From positions 1-64,000 of the forward strand of contig CACDRL010000004.1 of assembly GCA_902555435.1 (NCBI GenBank): a stretch of DNA of 64,000 bases. Reading direction: 5' to 3'. Under the pieces are notes generated by a model. That model made no database searches, had not been told where the DNA came from, and worked only from the letters and a program-made list of their open reading frames with translations. The position numbers were made by a program, and so were the translations under genes. This stretch comes from an uncultured Pelagibacteraceae bacterium (GTDB taxonomy: Bacteria > Pseudomonadota > Alphaproteobacteria > Pelagibacterales > Pelagibacteraceae). Position 1 is the first letter of the stretch, and each line of letters starts with the position of its first letter. Of this stretch, positions 34,523 to 43,663 are shown one piece after another.

Positions 34523-35086
34523 ATGATTCCTATAAGAAATAAAAGAAAAACACTTCAGGTTACTGTTGATGAAATGAGGAATTTTGCATTTGCATATGTT
34601 GAAAAATATGCGCCTTCAAAGCAACAGCTTAAGACATATTTATTAAAAAAATATATGAAACTTTCTGCAACAGACTCTAGAAAAAAAGATGTAAACAAAT
34701 TAATTGATATTGTTTTATCTGATCTAGAAAAAAATAAATTTATTAATGACCAATTTTATTCAGAAAGTAAAGCAAAGAGCATGATCCAAAGAGGAAATTC
34801 TATCAATAAAATTAGAAATTATTTAATGGGTAAAGGAATTGATGACGGTTTTATCAAAGATACAGTTGATAAAATAAAGGAAGATAATTCTGATCAGGAT
34901 TTTTTTTCAGCTATAAAATTATGTAAAAAAAAGAGAATTGGACCAGCAAGGGCAGAAGATAATAGAACTTTGTTTTATAAAAAAGATATATCATTACTTG
35001 CAAGGAATGGATTTGATTTTGAAACTTCTAAAAAAATAATGGATATTGATAAAAATGAATATGAAAAGATAATTAAATTACTTTAA
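34523..35086 (+). CDS. recX: RecX-like regulatory protein
   Basis: A 187-aa helical-repeat protein of the RecX family that inhibits RecA filament growth. Characteristic stretches are FAYVEKYAPSKQQLKTYLLKKYM near the N terminus, FINDQFYSESKAKSMIQRGNSINKIRNYLMGKGID in the middle, and FETSKKIM at the end. recA is not adjacent. TATAAA at 34509-34514 lies 8 nt before the ATG and TTGTTC 16 bp further up, so the transcript may be almost leaderless. Confidence 0.83.
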   Translation: MIPIRNKRKTLQVTVDEMRNFAFAYVEKYAPSKQQLKTYLLKKYMKLSATDSRKKDVNKLIDIVLSDLEKNKFINDQFYSESKAKSMIQRGNSINKIRNYLMGKGIDDGFIKDTVDKIKEDNSDQDFFSAIKLCKKKRIGPARAEDNRTLFYKKDISLLARNGFDFETSKKIMDIDKNEYEKIIKLL

Positions 35087-35221
35087 TTTTCTTTTTTTTT
35101 CTTCATCAACGAGGTGATTTATTTTATTTCTAATATAATTTTTAACTAAAACAAAAACTAGTAATCCAAAAATTGAGACAGATACTATTATTATTAAAAT
35201 AATTCTTAATTGTTCATCCAT
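35078..35221 (-). CDS. Small single-helix membrane protein (47 aa), not in ORF track
   Basis: The minus-strand frame from ATG 35221 encodes MDEQLRIILIIIVSVSIFGLLVFVLVKNYIRNKINHLVDEEKKRKLK: one strong transmembrane helix (about residues 6-27) and a basic cytoplasmic tail. Its ATG overlaps the TAA of the CysQ-like gene as TAATG, so it is coupled to it, and its end overlaps recX by 9 bp. It fills what would otherwise be a 134-bp gap. No family recognised. Confidence 0.6.
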   Translation of the reverse strand: MDEQLRIILIIIVSVSIFGLLVFVLVKNYIRNKINHLVDEEKKRKLK

Positions 35222-35985
35222 TAAATTATATTCTTACTTTTTAAAATTAAACTTGGATTTTTTAAATTTTTCTTACCATATAAAATTTCATTTCCATTAA
35301 AGTCTCTAACACTTCCTCCCGAATTTTCTAAAATTGCATGTCCTGCAGCAATATCCCACTCATAAGCTCGCGGCTCAGCAACATAACCATCAAACTCACA
35401 TGCAGCAACAACACAAAATTTTAGAGAACTTTTCATCCGAGTATGTTTATTTACACCTAATTCATCATAAATTTTTTGTATCTCAGGTTTTATTTTATTA
35501 CTGTAAGAAATAAAATTTAGTGTTTTGGCTCTTTTAGAGGGTAGCTCAGAAAGATTTATTCTTTTGTTATTGGTAAATTCAAAAGATTTACCTTTACCAT
35601 AAGAATAAAACATTCTTTTTTTAGCAGGTGCATTTATTAAACCTGCAACAGGTTTGTTATTGATAATTAAACCTGCATTAATAGTAAATTCCTCTAAATT
35701 ATTTATATAATCATATGTTCCATCAATAGGATCCACCAACCAGAAATCTTTTAATCTAGAGTTATTTTTATTTTCAGAAGTTTCCTCTGAAATAATTGGT
35801 ATATCGGGTGTTAATCTTGATATTTGAGAAGAAATGAAATTATTTACTTCAATATCACCATTACTAACCGGTGTATTATCAGATTTAATTTCTTTACTTA
35901 ATCCTTTATCTCTCAGTTGAAGGGATAAGTCTCCTGCTGATAAAAAAGCATCAACTAAATTTTCAATAATTTTTTGTAAATCCAT
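35221..35985 (-). CDS. cysQ: CysQ-like inositol monophosphatase-family phosphatase
   Basis: A 254-aa Li-sensitive phosphatase-fold protein. The metal site is built from SEET (Glu of the first motif), WLVDPIDGTYDYI (DPxDGT) and YEWDIAAGHAILENSGG (WDxAAG), all complete. CysQ hydrolyses PAP from sulfur assimilation; inositol-1-phosphatase is the alternative. It sits between two tiny genes on the same strand, a DUF3553 gene 3 bp upstream and a 47-aa membrane ORF overlapping its stop. Confidence 0.84.
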   Translation of the reverse strand: MDLQKIIENLVDAFLSAGDLSLQLRDKGLSKEIKSDNTPVSNGDIEVNNFISSQISRLTPDIPIISEETSENKNNSRLKDFWLVDPIDGTYDYINNLEEFTINAGLIINNKPVAGLINAPAKKRMFYSYGKGKSFEFTNNKRINLSELPSKRAKTLNFISYSNKIKPEIQKIYDELGVNKHTRMKSSLKFCVVAACEFDGYVAEPRAYEWDIAAGHAILENSGGSVRDFNGNEILYGKKNLKNPSLILKSKNII

Positions 35986-35988
35986 CTT

Positions 35989-36159
35989 TTATTTACCAAT
36001 TTTTTTTAATTCAATATTTTTTGCATTTATTACTTTTTTACCCGCATTTTCAAAATTAACTGTAACTTTATCTTTTATAATTGATTGCACTTGTCCAATA
36101 CCCCAGTCTTTATTCTTAGGATTAGTGACTTTGTCACCTGGTTCATAATCTAAAATCAT
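35989..36159 (-). CDS. DUF3553-type small protein (56 aa), not in ORF track
   Basis: The frame ATG 36159 to TAA 35989-35991 gives [56 protein letters not shown]. The order GDxVxNPxxxDWGxGQVQS...[13 protein letters not shown] matches the short beta-barrel DUF3553 family, whose fold resembles the CarD/TRCF interaction domain and the UvrD C-terminal segment. It probably interacts with RNA polymerase or a helicase, but that is inference. It is the first gene of the cysQ string and is divergent from mnmA. Confidence 0.8.
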   Translation of the reverse strand: MILDYEPGDKVTNPKNKDWGIGQVQSIIKDKVTVNFENAGKKVINAKNIELKKIGK

Positions 36160-36200
36160 TTAATTTAACTTATATTGTAAATAAGTATAAATACCACCTA

Positions 36201-37319
36201 ATGAATAAAGAATTAAACTCTATAGGAATATACAAAAAACCTGAGGATACAACAGTGGTTGTTGCAATGTCTGGTGGAGTAGACTCGTCAACTGTAGCCG
36301 GTATTATGAAAAATGAAGGTTATAAAGTTATAGGTATTACTCTAAAACTTTATGACGATGGAAAAGAAGTTGCTCAATCCAAACAGTGTTGTTCAGGACA
36401 AGACATTATGGATGCAAAACGTGTTGCCCACAAATTAGGTATTGAACATAAAATTTTATATTATCAAGATAAATTCAAGCAAGGGGTAATTGATAATTTT
36501 GTTGATAGTTACTTAAAAGGTGAAACCCCAATTCCATGTGTTCAATGTAATCAAACGGTAAAATTTAAAGATTTATTTGAAGTATCAAAAGATCTTAAGG
36601 CAGATGCACTAGTTACAGGACATTATGTAAAAAATATTACTTCAAACAATACGAACAATATGTACAGAGCAATTGATGAAAATAGAGATCAGAGTTATTT
36701 TTTATTCAATACAACGAGAGAGCAACTAGATTATTTGAGATTTCCACTGGGTGGAATGTTAAAAGATAAAACAAGAGAAATTGCCAAAGAGTTAGATTTA
36801 AATGTAGCTGATAAACCGGATAGTCAAGATATTTGTTTTGTACCTAATGGAGACTATGCCTCTGTAATTAGAAAATTTAAACCAGACTCTTTTCAAAAAG
36901 GTAATATTAAAAATTTAGATGGAAAAGTAATTGGTGTTCATGACGGTATTATTAATTTCACAATCGGACAAAGAAAGGGAATTAAGGTTTCAGATAAAGA
37001 AGCTTTGTATGTTTTGAAAATAAATTCAGATAAAAATGAAATCATTGTTGGACCTAAAGAAAAACTTGGAAAAAAAGAAATATCTTTAAAAGATTTAAAT
37101 TTATTAACTGATAAAAAAGACCTTGATCAAAATATATTTGTAAAGGTTAGATCAACAGGCAGTCTTCTTGAGGCAAAAGTAGATTTGAAAGACAACAATG
37201 CCGCACAAGTTCATCTATTAAGTCCTGAGGATGGAATATCTCCAGGACAAGCATGCGTATTCTATAGCAAAGACCAATATGGCCATAGAGTTCTTGGTGG
37301 TGGTTGGATTAAAGAATAA
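36201..37319 (+). CDS. mnmA: tRNA-specific 2-thiouridylase MnmA
   Basis: A 372-aa enzyme that thiolates U34 of Lys, Glu and Gln tRNAs. The PP-loop [16 protein letters not shown] binds ATP (residues 20-35); the catalytic Cys lies in [12 protein letters not shown] and the persulfide Cys in [15 protein letters not shown]. The C-terminal barrel runs from [23 protein letters not shown] to the end ([10 protein letters not shown]). A basic N terminus precedes the PP-loop. TATAAA ends about 9 nt before the ATG, so the mRNA may have a very short leader. Confidence 0.95.
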   Translation: MNKELNSIGIYKKPEDTTVVVAMSGGVDSSTVAGIMKNEGYKVIGITLKLYDDGKEVAQSKQCCSGQDIMDAKRVAHKLGIEHKILYYQDKFKQGVIDNFVDSYLKGETPIPCVQCNQTVKFKDLFEVSKDLKADALVTGHYVKNITSNNTNNMYRAIDENRDQSYFLFNTTREQLDYLRFPLGGMLKDKTREIAKELDLNVADKPDSQDICFVPNGDYASVIRKFKPDSFQKGNIKNLDGKVIGVHDGIINFTIGQRKGIKVSDKEALYVLKINSDKNEIIVGPKEKLGKKEISLKDLNLLTDKKDLDQNIFVKVRSTGSLLEAKVDLKDNNAAQVHLLSPEDGISPGQACVFYSKDQYGHRVLGGGWIKE

Positions 37320-37324
37320 AAGAA

Positions 37325-37408
37325 TTATTTCTTCTTATTTTTTCTCTTTGCTCTTCTTTTTTTGGAGCCTTGTTTTCTTCGACCCCTATGTTTCTTCGGA
37401 TAACTCAT
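37325..37408 (-). CDS. Very basic 27-aa miniprotein candidate, not in ORF track
   Basis: The minus-strand frame ATG 37408 to TAA 37325-37327 encodes MSYPKKHRGRRKQGSKKRRAKRKNKKK, in which 18 of 27 residues are Lys, Arg or His. An AGGA lies about 7-10 nt upstream. The composition recalls tiny ribosome-bound proteins such as bTHX, but I cannot assign a family. A frame this biased could also be chance in AT-rich DNA, though use of GGT, CGA, AGG and GGC codons argues against simple poly-A translation. Confidence 0.45.
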   Translation of the reverse strand: MSYPKKHRGRRKQGSKKRRAKRKNKKK

Positions 37409-37482
37409 TTAGTCCTATTTATTAATTTATTGACGTTTTTTACGGGATATAGCATTGTCTTTTAAACATATCAAATTTTATT

Positions 37483-38658
37483 ATGAGCAATTCTTTTAAA
37501 ACTTTTTTAAAACATACTGCTAAAGATTTTCATAATCAGTCTGTTAACCCACCTATTGTGCGTGCATCAACGATTATTTTCAAATCGATGCAAGATATTA
37601 GAAAAACTCAAGATAAGGCAAAAAAAAACCCTACTGGTGGACATTTTGATTACGGAAGACAAGGGACCTCAACGACTCACATACTGCAACAAATTTTATC
37701 TAAACTTGAAGAAAGTTACTTTACTTTTTTAACACCTACAGGGTTTGGAGCTGTATTTCTTGCTATTTTTAGCGTTACAAGACCTGGTGATGAAATTATT
37801 GCTGCTGATCCAGTTTACAGTCCAACTAGATTACTAACAGAAGATTTTTTAAAAGAATTTAATATCAAAACAACTTTTTATGATCCACATGATCTTAAAA
37901 CTTTAGAAAAAGCAATTACAAATAAAACTAAATTAATTTTTGTAGAAAATCCGGGAAGCAACACATTTGATTTTCAAGATTTAGATAAAATTGTATCTAT
38001 AGCAAAAAAACATAAAATTTTAACCGCAATTGATAATACATGGGGTACTCCATATTTTTTAAAACCTATTAAACTTGGTTTTGATATGGCAATTGTTTCA
38101 GCAACGAAATATTACTCAGGTCACTCCGATGTAATGGGTGGAAGTTTAGCTGTAAATAAAAAAGTATTTCCAAAAGTAAAAGCAGCAGAAAGGGTTACTG
38201 GATTAAGATTAGGACCTGATGATGCTTATTTAATTACAAGAGGATTAAGAACTTTAGATGTTAGATTAGATAGACACAGAGAAAATGCAAAAAAAGTAGC
38301 AGAATTTTTATCTAAATATAAAAATATAAAATTATTATATCCATACAAAAAAGATTCTTACAATTTTAGAATGTGGAAGAAATATTATTCAGGTGCTTCA
38401 GGTTTAATGGGTTTAAGAATTAAAGCTAAAAGTGAAAAAGCAGTTGTAAAATTTGTAAATAATCTAAAATTATTTGGACACGGTTATAGTTGGGGAGGAT
38501 TTGAAAGTTTAGCTTTACATCAAAATGTTAGAGAACAAGGAAATAGAAATTATCTTAAATTAGCAAAAAATGAGTACATTGTTAGATTGCATATAGGTTT
38601 AGAAGATCCTAAAGATCTTATAGCTGATATAAAACAAGCACTTGAAAGTTTTAAATGA
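37483..38658 (+). CDS. metC: Cystathionine beta-lyase (MetC-like, PLP-dependent)
   Basis: A 391-aa Cys/Met-metabolism PLP enzyme. RASTIIFKSMQDI, GRQGTSTTHILQQILSKLE, FVENPGSNTFDFQDL, the Asp in AIDNTWGTPYF and the PLP Lys in SATKYYSGHSDVMGGSLAVN match cystathionine beta-lyase, as does WGGFESLAL near the C terminus. It would release homocysteine, pyruvate and ammonia from cystathionine, or act as a cysteine desulfhydrase. The MFS gene begins on a 4-bp ATGA overlap. Confidence 0.88.
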   Translation: MSNSFKTFLKHTAKDFHNQSVNPPIVRASTIIFKSMQDIRKTQDKAKKNPTGGHFDYGRQGTSTTHILQQILSKLEESYFTFLTPTGFGAVFLAIFSVTRPGDEIIAADPVYSPTRLLTEDFLKEFNIKTTFYDPHDLKTLEKAITNKTKLIFVENPGSNTFDFQDLDKIVSIAKKHKILTAIDNTWGTPYFLKPIKLGFDMAIVSATKYYSGHSDVMGGSLAVNKKVFPKVKAAERVTGLRLGPDDAYLITRGLRTLDVRLDRHRENAKKVAEFLSKYKNIKLLYPYKKDSYNFRMWKKYYSGASGLMGLRIKAKSEKAVVKFVNNLKLFGHGYSWGGFESLALHQNVREQGNRNYLKLAKNEYIVRLHIGLEDPKDLIADIKQALESFK

Positions 38659-39875
38659 GTTCAGAAAATTTTATTATAAGTAAGAAAGCACTAATCACTT
38701 TAATAGCCGCATCTATAGTAGTAATAATTTCTTTAGGTATAAGACAGACTTTTGGTTTGTTTTATTTTGATTTCAATACTGACTTAGATATTTCTATTTC
38801 TCACTTTGGATTTGTTATGGGGTTGCAGTTGTTGCTCTGGGGGGTATTTAGTCCATTATTTGGTGTAATCACTGATAAGTATGGAGGGGCAGTTGCAATA
38901 TTTATTGGCTTTGTTTTTTATTTAGTAGGGGTTTTATTTTTTTATTCTGGTTTTAATACTGGAGGCTATTTTACCCTAACTATAGGAGTAATGATAGGAA
39001 TTGGGTTAGGTTCCACAGCAATAGGTATCCCAGTATCAGTTGTAGCAAAACATTTTCCAGCTTCTAATAGAACTATTGCAACGGGCATAGTTACTTGTGC
39101 AGGATCCTTTGGATATTTTGTTTCACCTTTACTTGTAAGATATTCTTTAGTTGAAACAGGTTGGGAAAATACTCTCCTATATTTTAGTCTTCTTTTAGGA
39201 GTAGGATTGATAGTGTCTTTATTTGTTAGTACTCCAAAAATACCTGTGGGAGTTAATCAAGATAATAATCAAACTATTAGAGAAGCTTTAAAAGAGGCAT
39301 TTTCAAACAAAAGTTTTATTTATCTCACTTTAGGTTTTTTTGTTTGCGGTTGGCATATTGCTTTAGTAGCAACACATATTCCTACTTATATGGCAGATAA
39401 AGGTTTACCTGATTGGACACCTGCAATGGTTCTAGCTTTGATTGGAGTATTTAATATGGCAGGTACAATTACAAGCGGTTATTTGGCAACGAGGTATAGT
39501 AAGAAAAAAATATTAAGTGCAATTTACCTTTTAAGAGGAGTTTCAATTATCTATTTTATTTTCTTACCTCCAAGTATATTTAATTCTGTTGTTTTTGGAG
39601 TTACTTTTGGTTTTTTATGGCTATCTACAGTTCCTCCAACAAATGGAATTGTTGCTCATATATTTGGCACAAAATACGTTGGACTTTTATATGGGATAGT
39701 TTTTGTAAGTCATCAAATTGGTTCTTTCTTAGGAGCTTATCTAGGCGGTGTATTTTATGAATTAAATGGAAATTTTGACTATGCATGGTACGGATCTATC
39801 GCATTATCATTATTTGCAGGTCTGATACATTTACCTATAGTAGAGAAAGCAATTGAAAGAACTCAGCCAGCATAA
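38655..39875 (+). CDS. Major facilitator superfamily transporter
   Basis: A 406-aa, 12-helix MFS protein. GVITDKYGGAVAIFIGFVFYLVG after helix 2 is the loop 2-3 signature (G-x-x-x-D-x-x-G), and the halves are joined by the TPKIPVGVNQDNNQTIREALKEAFSNKSF linker. It resembles the oxalate/formate antiporter-like and monocarboxylate branch. Cotranscription with metC suggests transport of a small carboxylate or amino acid, but no substrate can be named. Confidence 0.83.
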   Translation: MSSENFIISKKALITLIAASIVVIISLGIRQTFGLFYFDFNTDLDISISHFGFVMGLQLLLWGVFSPLFGVITDKYGGAVAIFIGFVFYLVGVLFFYSGFNTGGYFTLTIGVMIGIGLGSTAIGIPVSVVAKHFPASNRTIATGIVTCAGSFGYFVSPLLVRYSLVETGWENTLLYFSLLLGVGLIVSLFVSTPKIPVGVNQDNNQTIREALKEAFSNKSFIYLTLGFFVCGWHIALVATHIPTYMADKGLPDWTPAMVLALIGVFNMAGTITSGYLATRYSKKKILSAIYLLRGVSIIYFIFLPPSIFNSVVFGVTFGFLWLSTVPPTNGIVAHIFGTKYVGLLYGIVFVSHQIGSFLGAYLGGVFYELNGNFDYAWYGSIALSLFAGLIHLPIVEKAIERTQPA

Positions 39876-41067
39876 GCTTAAATTCAACCCTTATTTAGAG
39901 GATTTGTATCAATCAGATAAGCCTATAATAATTTATAAAGTAGATGGTGGATATAATATTTATACTGATTTTTCTAAAAAGATCATTTTAACAAAAAAAA
40001 ATATACATAAATTTCTCAAATCCATAGAGAAAAAAAAATTTAAAAAAGAAACAGATTTATATCTTGGTTTTTTTGGTTATGAAATTTTATGTAATTTAAT
40101 TGGTATTAATTTAAAAAATAAAAAAAGAATAAATTTTTATAAAGGAATTTTTTATAAACCTGAGACAATAATTAAAATTAGAAAAGATATTAAAGTTATA
40201 TCTAATATCAAAAAACATACCTTCAATTATCAATTCAATAAAACTCAAATACTAAGTCCTTTTAAGATTAATATTTCTTATGCAAAATATAAAAAAATAT
40301 TTGAATTATTTTCAAAAAAAATAAGACAAGGTGAGACCTATCAAATTAAAATTTGTACAAAATATAAGAATAAATCATTAATTAATCCTGTTAATTTTTT
40401 TTGGAAATTAATGCGCGTTAATGCTTCACCAGAGTCATTTATGATAAAAGATAAGGATTACTCTATTGTAAGCTGTTCTCCTGAAACATTAATAGATAAG
40501 AAAAAAAATAAAATAATTACAAAACCAATAGCTGGAACTTTTAAGAAAAAATTATTATCAAATAAAAATATAGCTCTTAGATATTTTAAAAATAATGAGA
40601 AAGAAACCAAAGAACACAACATGATAGTTGACATGGAAAGAAGTGATTTATCCAAAATTTGCAAACCAGGAAGTGTAAAAATTCTTAAAAAAAAATATGT
40701 TGAGGAATACAAGCATCTTTTCCATTATGTGACTTCAATTGGTGGAAAATTAAATAAAAACACAAAATTGATTGATATCATTAAGGCAATGATGCCAGGA
40801 GGTTCTGTTATTGGTTGTCCTAAAATAAGAACTTTAGAACTTTTAAATAAGCAAGAAAAAGAAAGTAGAAATATTTTCACAGGAAGTTTTGGATTTATTA
40901 AATTCAATCAAGATATGAAGTTTAATATTATCATTAGATCTATATTAAATTATAAAAATCAATCGGAGATCTCTGCTGCATCTGGTGTAGTATTAGATAG
41001 CTCACCAAAAAAAGAGTTTAATGAAAATTATATTAAAGCAAAATCTTTACTGGAGTTATTTAAATGA
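39853..41067 (+). CDS. pabB: Aminodeoxychorismate synthase component I (PabB)
   Basis: A chorismate-binding enzyme of up to 404 aa that, with PabA and PabC downstream, would make p-aminobenzoate for folate. Family motifs include IRQGETYQIKICT, MIVDMERSDLSKICKPGSV, HLFHYVTSIGGKL and MMPGGSVIGCPKIRTLELL. The active-site loop reads PIAGT (residues 225-229), whereas E. coli PabB has PIKGT with a lysine that attacks chorismate. The frame opens with TTG 39853, overlapping the MFS gene by 23 bp; another start such as TTG 39903 is possible. Next to pabA with a 4-bp overlap. Confidence 0.83.
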   Translation: MKELSQHKLKFNPYLEDLYQSDKPIIIYKVDGGYNIYTDFSKKIILTKKNIHKFLKSIEKKKFKKETDLYLGFFGYEILCNLIGINLKNKKRINFYKGIFYKPETIIKIRKDIKVISNIKKHTFNYQFNKTQILSPFKINISYAKYKKIFELFSKKIRQGETYQIKICTKYKNKSLINPVNFFWKLMRVNASPESFMIKDKDYSIVSCSPETLIDKKKNKIITKPIAGTFKKKLLSNKNIALRYFKNNEKETKEHNMIVDMERSDLSKICKPGSVKILKKKYVEEYKHLFHYVTSIGGKLNKNTKLIDIIKAMMPGGSVIGCPKIRTLELLNKQEKESRNIFTGSFGFIKFNQDMKFNIIIRSILNYKNQSEISAASGVVLDSSPKKEFNENYIKAKSLLELFK

Positions 41068-41621
41068 TTTATATAATTGATCATCAAGATTCTTTCACTT
41101 GGAATGTTGTTCATCAATTTGCAAAATTTGATAAAGTAATTTGCACAAACTATTATGAGGTAAATGACAAATTACTTGATAAAAGTGATGTGATTGTTTT
41201 ATCTCCAGGACCTGGATCACCAAAGGATTACCCCACTACTTCAAAAATTTATAAAAAATATAAAGGAAAGAAAAAAATTATTGGTATTTGTCTTGGTTAT
41301 CAAATGATTTTGCACAATGAAGGAGGCAAAATAATACAACAAAAAAAAATATATCATGGCTTTCAATCTAAAATAAAAACAAATAATCAAAGTAAAATCT
41401 TTAGAAACAATCAACAGTTTAAAGTTGGAAGATATCATTCATTAAAATTAATGGAGCCATTTAAATCTAATTCGATTAAAATAACTATGAGATGTAGTAA
41501 AACACAAATACCAATGGGACTTGAGGATAATCAAAATAAAATATATGGATTTCAATTTCATCCAGAATCTTTTTTAACAGAAAATGGCAACGCTCTTATA
41601 CAAAAAATCTTATCAGCTTAG
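41064..41621 (+). CDS. pabA: Glutamine amidotransferase component (PabA)
   Basis: A 185-aa class I amidotransferase supplying ammonia to PabB. The triad is visible: Cys in GICLGYQM (residue 76), and His-Glu in FQFHPESFL. The SPGPGSPKDYPTT oxyanion region is canonical. TrpG activity is possible in principle because PabA and TrpG are interchangeable in some bacteria. It overlaps pabB by 4 bp and pabC by 38 bp. Confidence 0.88.
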   Translation: MIYIIDHQDSFTWNVVHQFAKFDKVICTNYYEVNDKLLDKSDVIVLSPGPGSPKDYPTTSKIYKKYKGKKKIIGICLGYQMILHNEGGKIIQQKKIYHGFQSKIKTNNQSKIFRNNQQFKVGRYHSLKLMEPFKSNSIKITMRCSKTQIPMGLEDNQNKIYGFQFHPESFLTENGNALIQKILSA

Positions 41622-42327
41622 TAATCTTAAAGAAGTTAATTTCAAAGATCTTTGGGGGTCTAGAGGTGTATTTACCACTATGCGAATGGTTAGAAAACCT
41701 CCTAAGTTAATTTTGCTAAAACCGCACTTAGAGAACTTAATAAAATCTTCAATAAAATATGGAATAAGAAAAAAAAATTTAAAAAGTATTATTAAGGATT
41801 TAATTAATAAAAACACTATATACAAAGGCCCTGATAATTTATTTCGTATAGCGTTAAATAAAAAACTGATATCAGTCTCAATTAGAAAAAGACCAAAAGT
41901 AAAGAGTAATTTTAATCTATTATTGTTTAAATATAAACGAATAGAACCAAATTATAAAAATCTCTATTATAAAAAAATATTAGCAAAATTAAGCAAAGTT
42001 GACTCATCTAAATTTGACATTGCTTTAGTAGCAGACCAAAGAATTTTAGAAACTGGTACTTCAAATTTAGTTTTTGTGAAAAATGGTAAGATTTTTTCAC
42101 CTAAAAAAAATTGTTATTTTGGAAACACACTTAAATTTATAAGCAAGAAAATTAAAATTTATTTTAAAGATATTTCAATAAAATCAATTAATGATTATGA
42201 AGAAATAATTTTAATCGGATCTGGTAAAGGGGTAACATCAGTATCTAAAATAAACGATCTTAAATGGAAGAGAAGAAAGATTGTTTGCTACAATAAGTTA
42301 AATAAAATATATAACTCTCTTGTTTAA
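41584..42327 (+). CDS. pabC: Aminodeoxychorismate lyase-like class IV aminotransferase (PabC)
   Basis: A 247-aa fold-type IV PLP protein. WGSRGVFTTMRMVRKPPKLILLKPHLENL matches the family's N-terminal motif, KILAKLSKVDSSKFDIALVADQRILETGTSNLVFV the region with the PLP Lys and the conserved E-T-G-T-S-N stretch. It would release pyruvate to give p-aminobenzoate. Its start lies inside pabA (38-bp overlap), so translation is tightly coupled. The Lys- and Asn-rich composition is extreme even for this genome. Confidence 0.82.
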   Translation: MATLLYKKSYQLSNLKEVNFKDLWGSRGVFTTMRMVRKPPKLILLKPHLENLIKSSIKYGIRKKNLKSIIKDLINKNTIYKGPDNLFRIALNKKLISVSIRKRPKVKSNFNLLLFKYKRIEPNYKNLYYKKILAKLSKVDSSKFDIALVADQRILETGTSNLVFVKNGKIFSPKKNCYFGNTLKFISKKIKIYFKDISIKSINDYEEIILIGSGKGVTSVSKINDLKWKRRKIVCYNKLNKIYNSLV

Positions 42328-42329
42328 AT

Positions 42330-42725
42330 ATGAAAGATCCAAACAATCCTTGTATATTTTGTAAAATTAGAAAAGAGGAGCTTCAGTTTGAAAACGAATT
42401 AGCTTACTCATCAACAGATAGCTACCCAGTCTCACAATTTCATAGTCTTATCGTTCCCAAAAGACATGTAGAGACATATTTTGAGCTTACCAAAGATGAG
42501 ATTCAGGCATGTAACGAGTTAATCTTAAAAACTAAAGAAAAAATTTTAAAACAAGATTCTAGTGTTAAAGGTTTCAATATAGGCACAAATGCAGGAAAAT
42601 CTGCAGGCCAATCAATTATGCATTGTCATATTCATTTAATCCCAAGAAGAGAAGGGGATGTGGAGAATCCACAAGGAGGTGTTAGGTCTGTGATCCCAAA
42701 AAAACAACATTACAAAAGAAAGTAA
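42330..42725 (+). CDS. HIT-family nucleotide hydrolase
   Basis: A 131-aa histidine-triad protein. CIFCKIRKEELQFENELAYSSTDSYPVSQFHSLIVPKRHV and the triad HCHIHLIPRREGD are canonical. The CIFC pair near the N terminus may bind zinc. HIT proteins hydrolyse dinucleotide polyphosphates or aminoacyl-nucleotides. It starts 3 bp after pabC. Confidence 0.9.
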   Translation: MKDPNNPCIFCKIRKEELQFENELAYSSTDSYPVSQFHSLIVPKRHVETYFELTKDEIQACNELILKTKEKILKQDSSVKGFNIGTNAGKSAGQSIMHCHIHLIPRREGDVENPQGGVRSVIPKKQHYKRK

Positions 42726-42837
42726 ATATTTTTTAATTGTTATTAAAGACAAATTTATCAATAGTTTTTGTTGATATGATGAGTTATCTAGACTAGAAAA
42801 CTTTAAAATTATTTAAAAAATTATACATAAGGGTAGA

Positions 42838-43632
42838 ATGTTTGAAACAAATCCATTTTCGTTATTATCAGAAGTAGTTCCTACTGTTGTCATGCAAGGT
42901 TTTATAATTGCAATGGTGCTTTTAATTGCTTTTGGAACAATTATTCAGATGATACACCACAAAAATTTAACTTATTTCTTTAACAATGCAAAAAAAGCAA
43001 AATTGCAGGCAACAAGAGAGGTCGGAGCTGCTGAGAAGGCAAAAATTATTGCTAAGACTACTGTATATGACATTGGAACAACATCAGAACTAGGTTTTGG
43101 AAAAAGAAGGTTAGCACATGTTCTTGGTATGTATGGAACTATAATTTTTTGGATTGCTTCAGCAATGTTAGTGTTTTGTTATACAGGTGCAGATAAAACT
43201 TCTTCTACATTGTGGTCATCGTTATGGCATGTAGGTGCAATACTTACATGTGTTGGTGGATTTTGGTTTTGGTTTTTTTTAAGAGTAGATGTTTCTGCCG
43301 AAGCACACCCTTGGTATAGAATTATTAAAGCTGATTTGTTTGTTCTAGCATTATTAGCATGTTCAACTTTTGGACTAGCCTGGTCCTATACTCAATTTAA
43401 TGGTCAAGTAGGTTTGTCATTCTTATTTTTTGCATTGTTTGTAGTATCTAATTTAGTTTTATTTGGTGGAGTTTATTGGTCGAAATTTGCTCACATGTTC
43501 TACAAGCCTGGAGCAGCAATACAGAAAAATTTGGCTGAAGCAGATGGTTCTAGAGATAATTTACCACCTCCTGCGGATGCGCCTGAGCAATTTGGCCTAG
43601 GAATAAAAAGAGAAGAGCCAAAACATTATTAA
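42838..43632 (+). CDS. aprM: Membrane anchor of APS reductase (AprM)
   Basis: A 264-aa membrane protein with about five helices, beginning with MFETNPFSLLSEVVPTVVMQGFIIAMVLLIAFGTIIQ. It precedes aprB and aprA by 31 bp, the order reported for SAR11-type APS reductase loci, where AprM is thought to pass electrons between AprBA and the quinone pool. His residues in helices (FGKRRLAHVLGMYG, SSLWHVGAI) could be heme or quinone ligands, but that is conjecture. The C terminus is a proline-rich soluble tail (NLPPPADAPEQFG). Confidence 0.85.
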   Translation: MFETNPFSLLSEVVPTVVMQGFIIAMVLLIAFGTIIQMIHHKNLTYFFNNAKKAKLQATREVGAAEKAKIIAKTTVYDIGTTSELGFGKRRLAHVLGMYGTIIFWIASAMLVFCYTGADKTSSTLWSSLWHVGAILTCVGGFWFWFFLRVDVSAEAHPWYRIIKADLFVLALLACSTFGLAWSYTQFNGQVGLSFLFFALFVVSNLVLFGGVYWSKFAHMFYKPGAAIQKNLAEADGSRDNLPPPADAPEQFGLGIKREEPKHY

Positions 43633-43663
43633 TATGATAACAAAAAAGGAAAGAAAATAAATT

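Noticed and set aside
37231-37425. Plus-strand 64-aa ORF overlapping the mnmA end
   Set aside because: It overlaps mnmA in another frame and then translates the complement of the basic miniprotein region as a Phe/Leu/Ser-rich string; it looks like a shadow.
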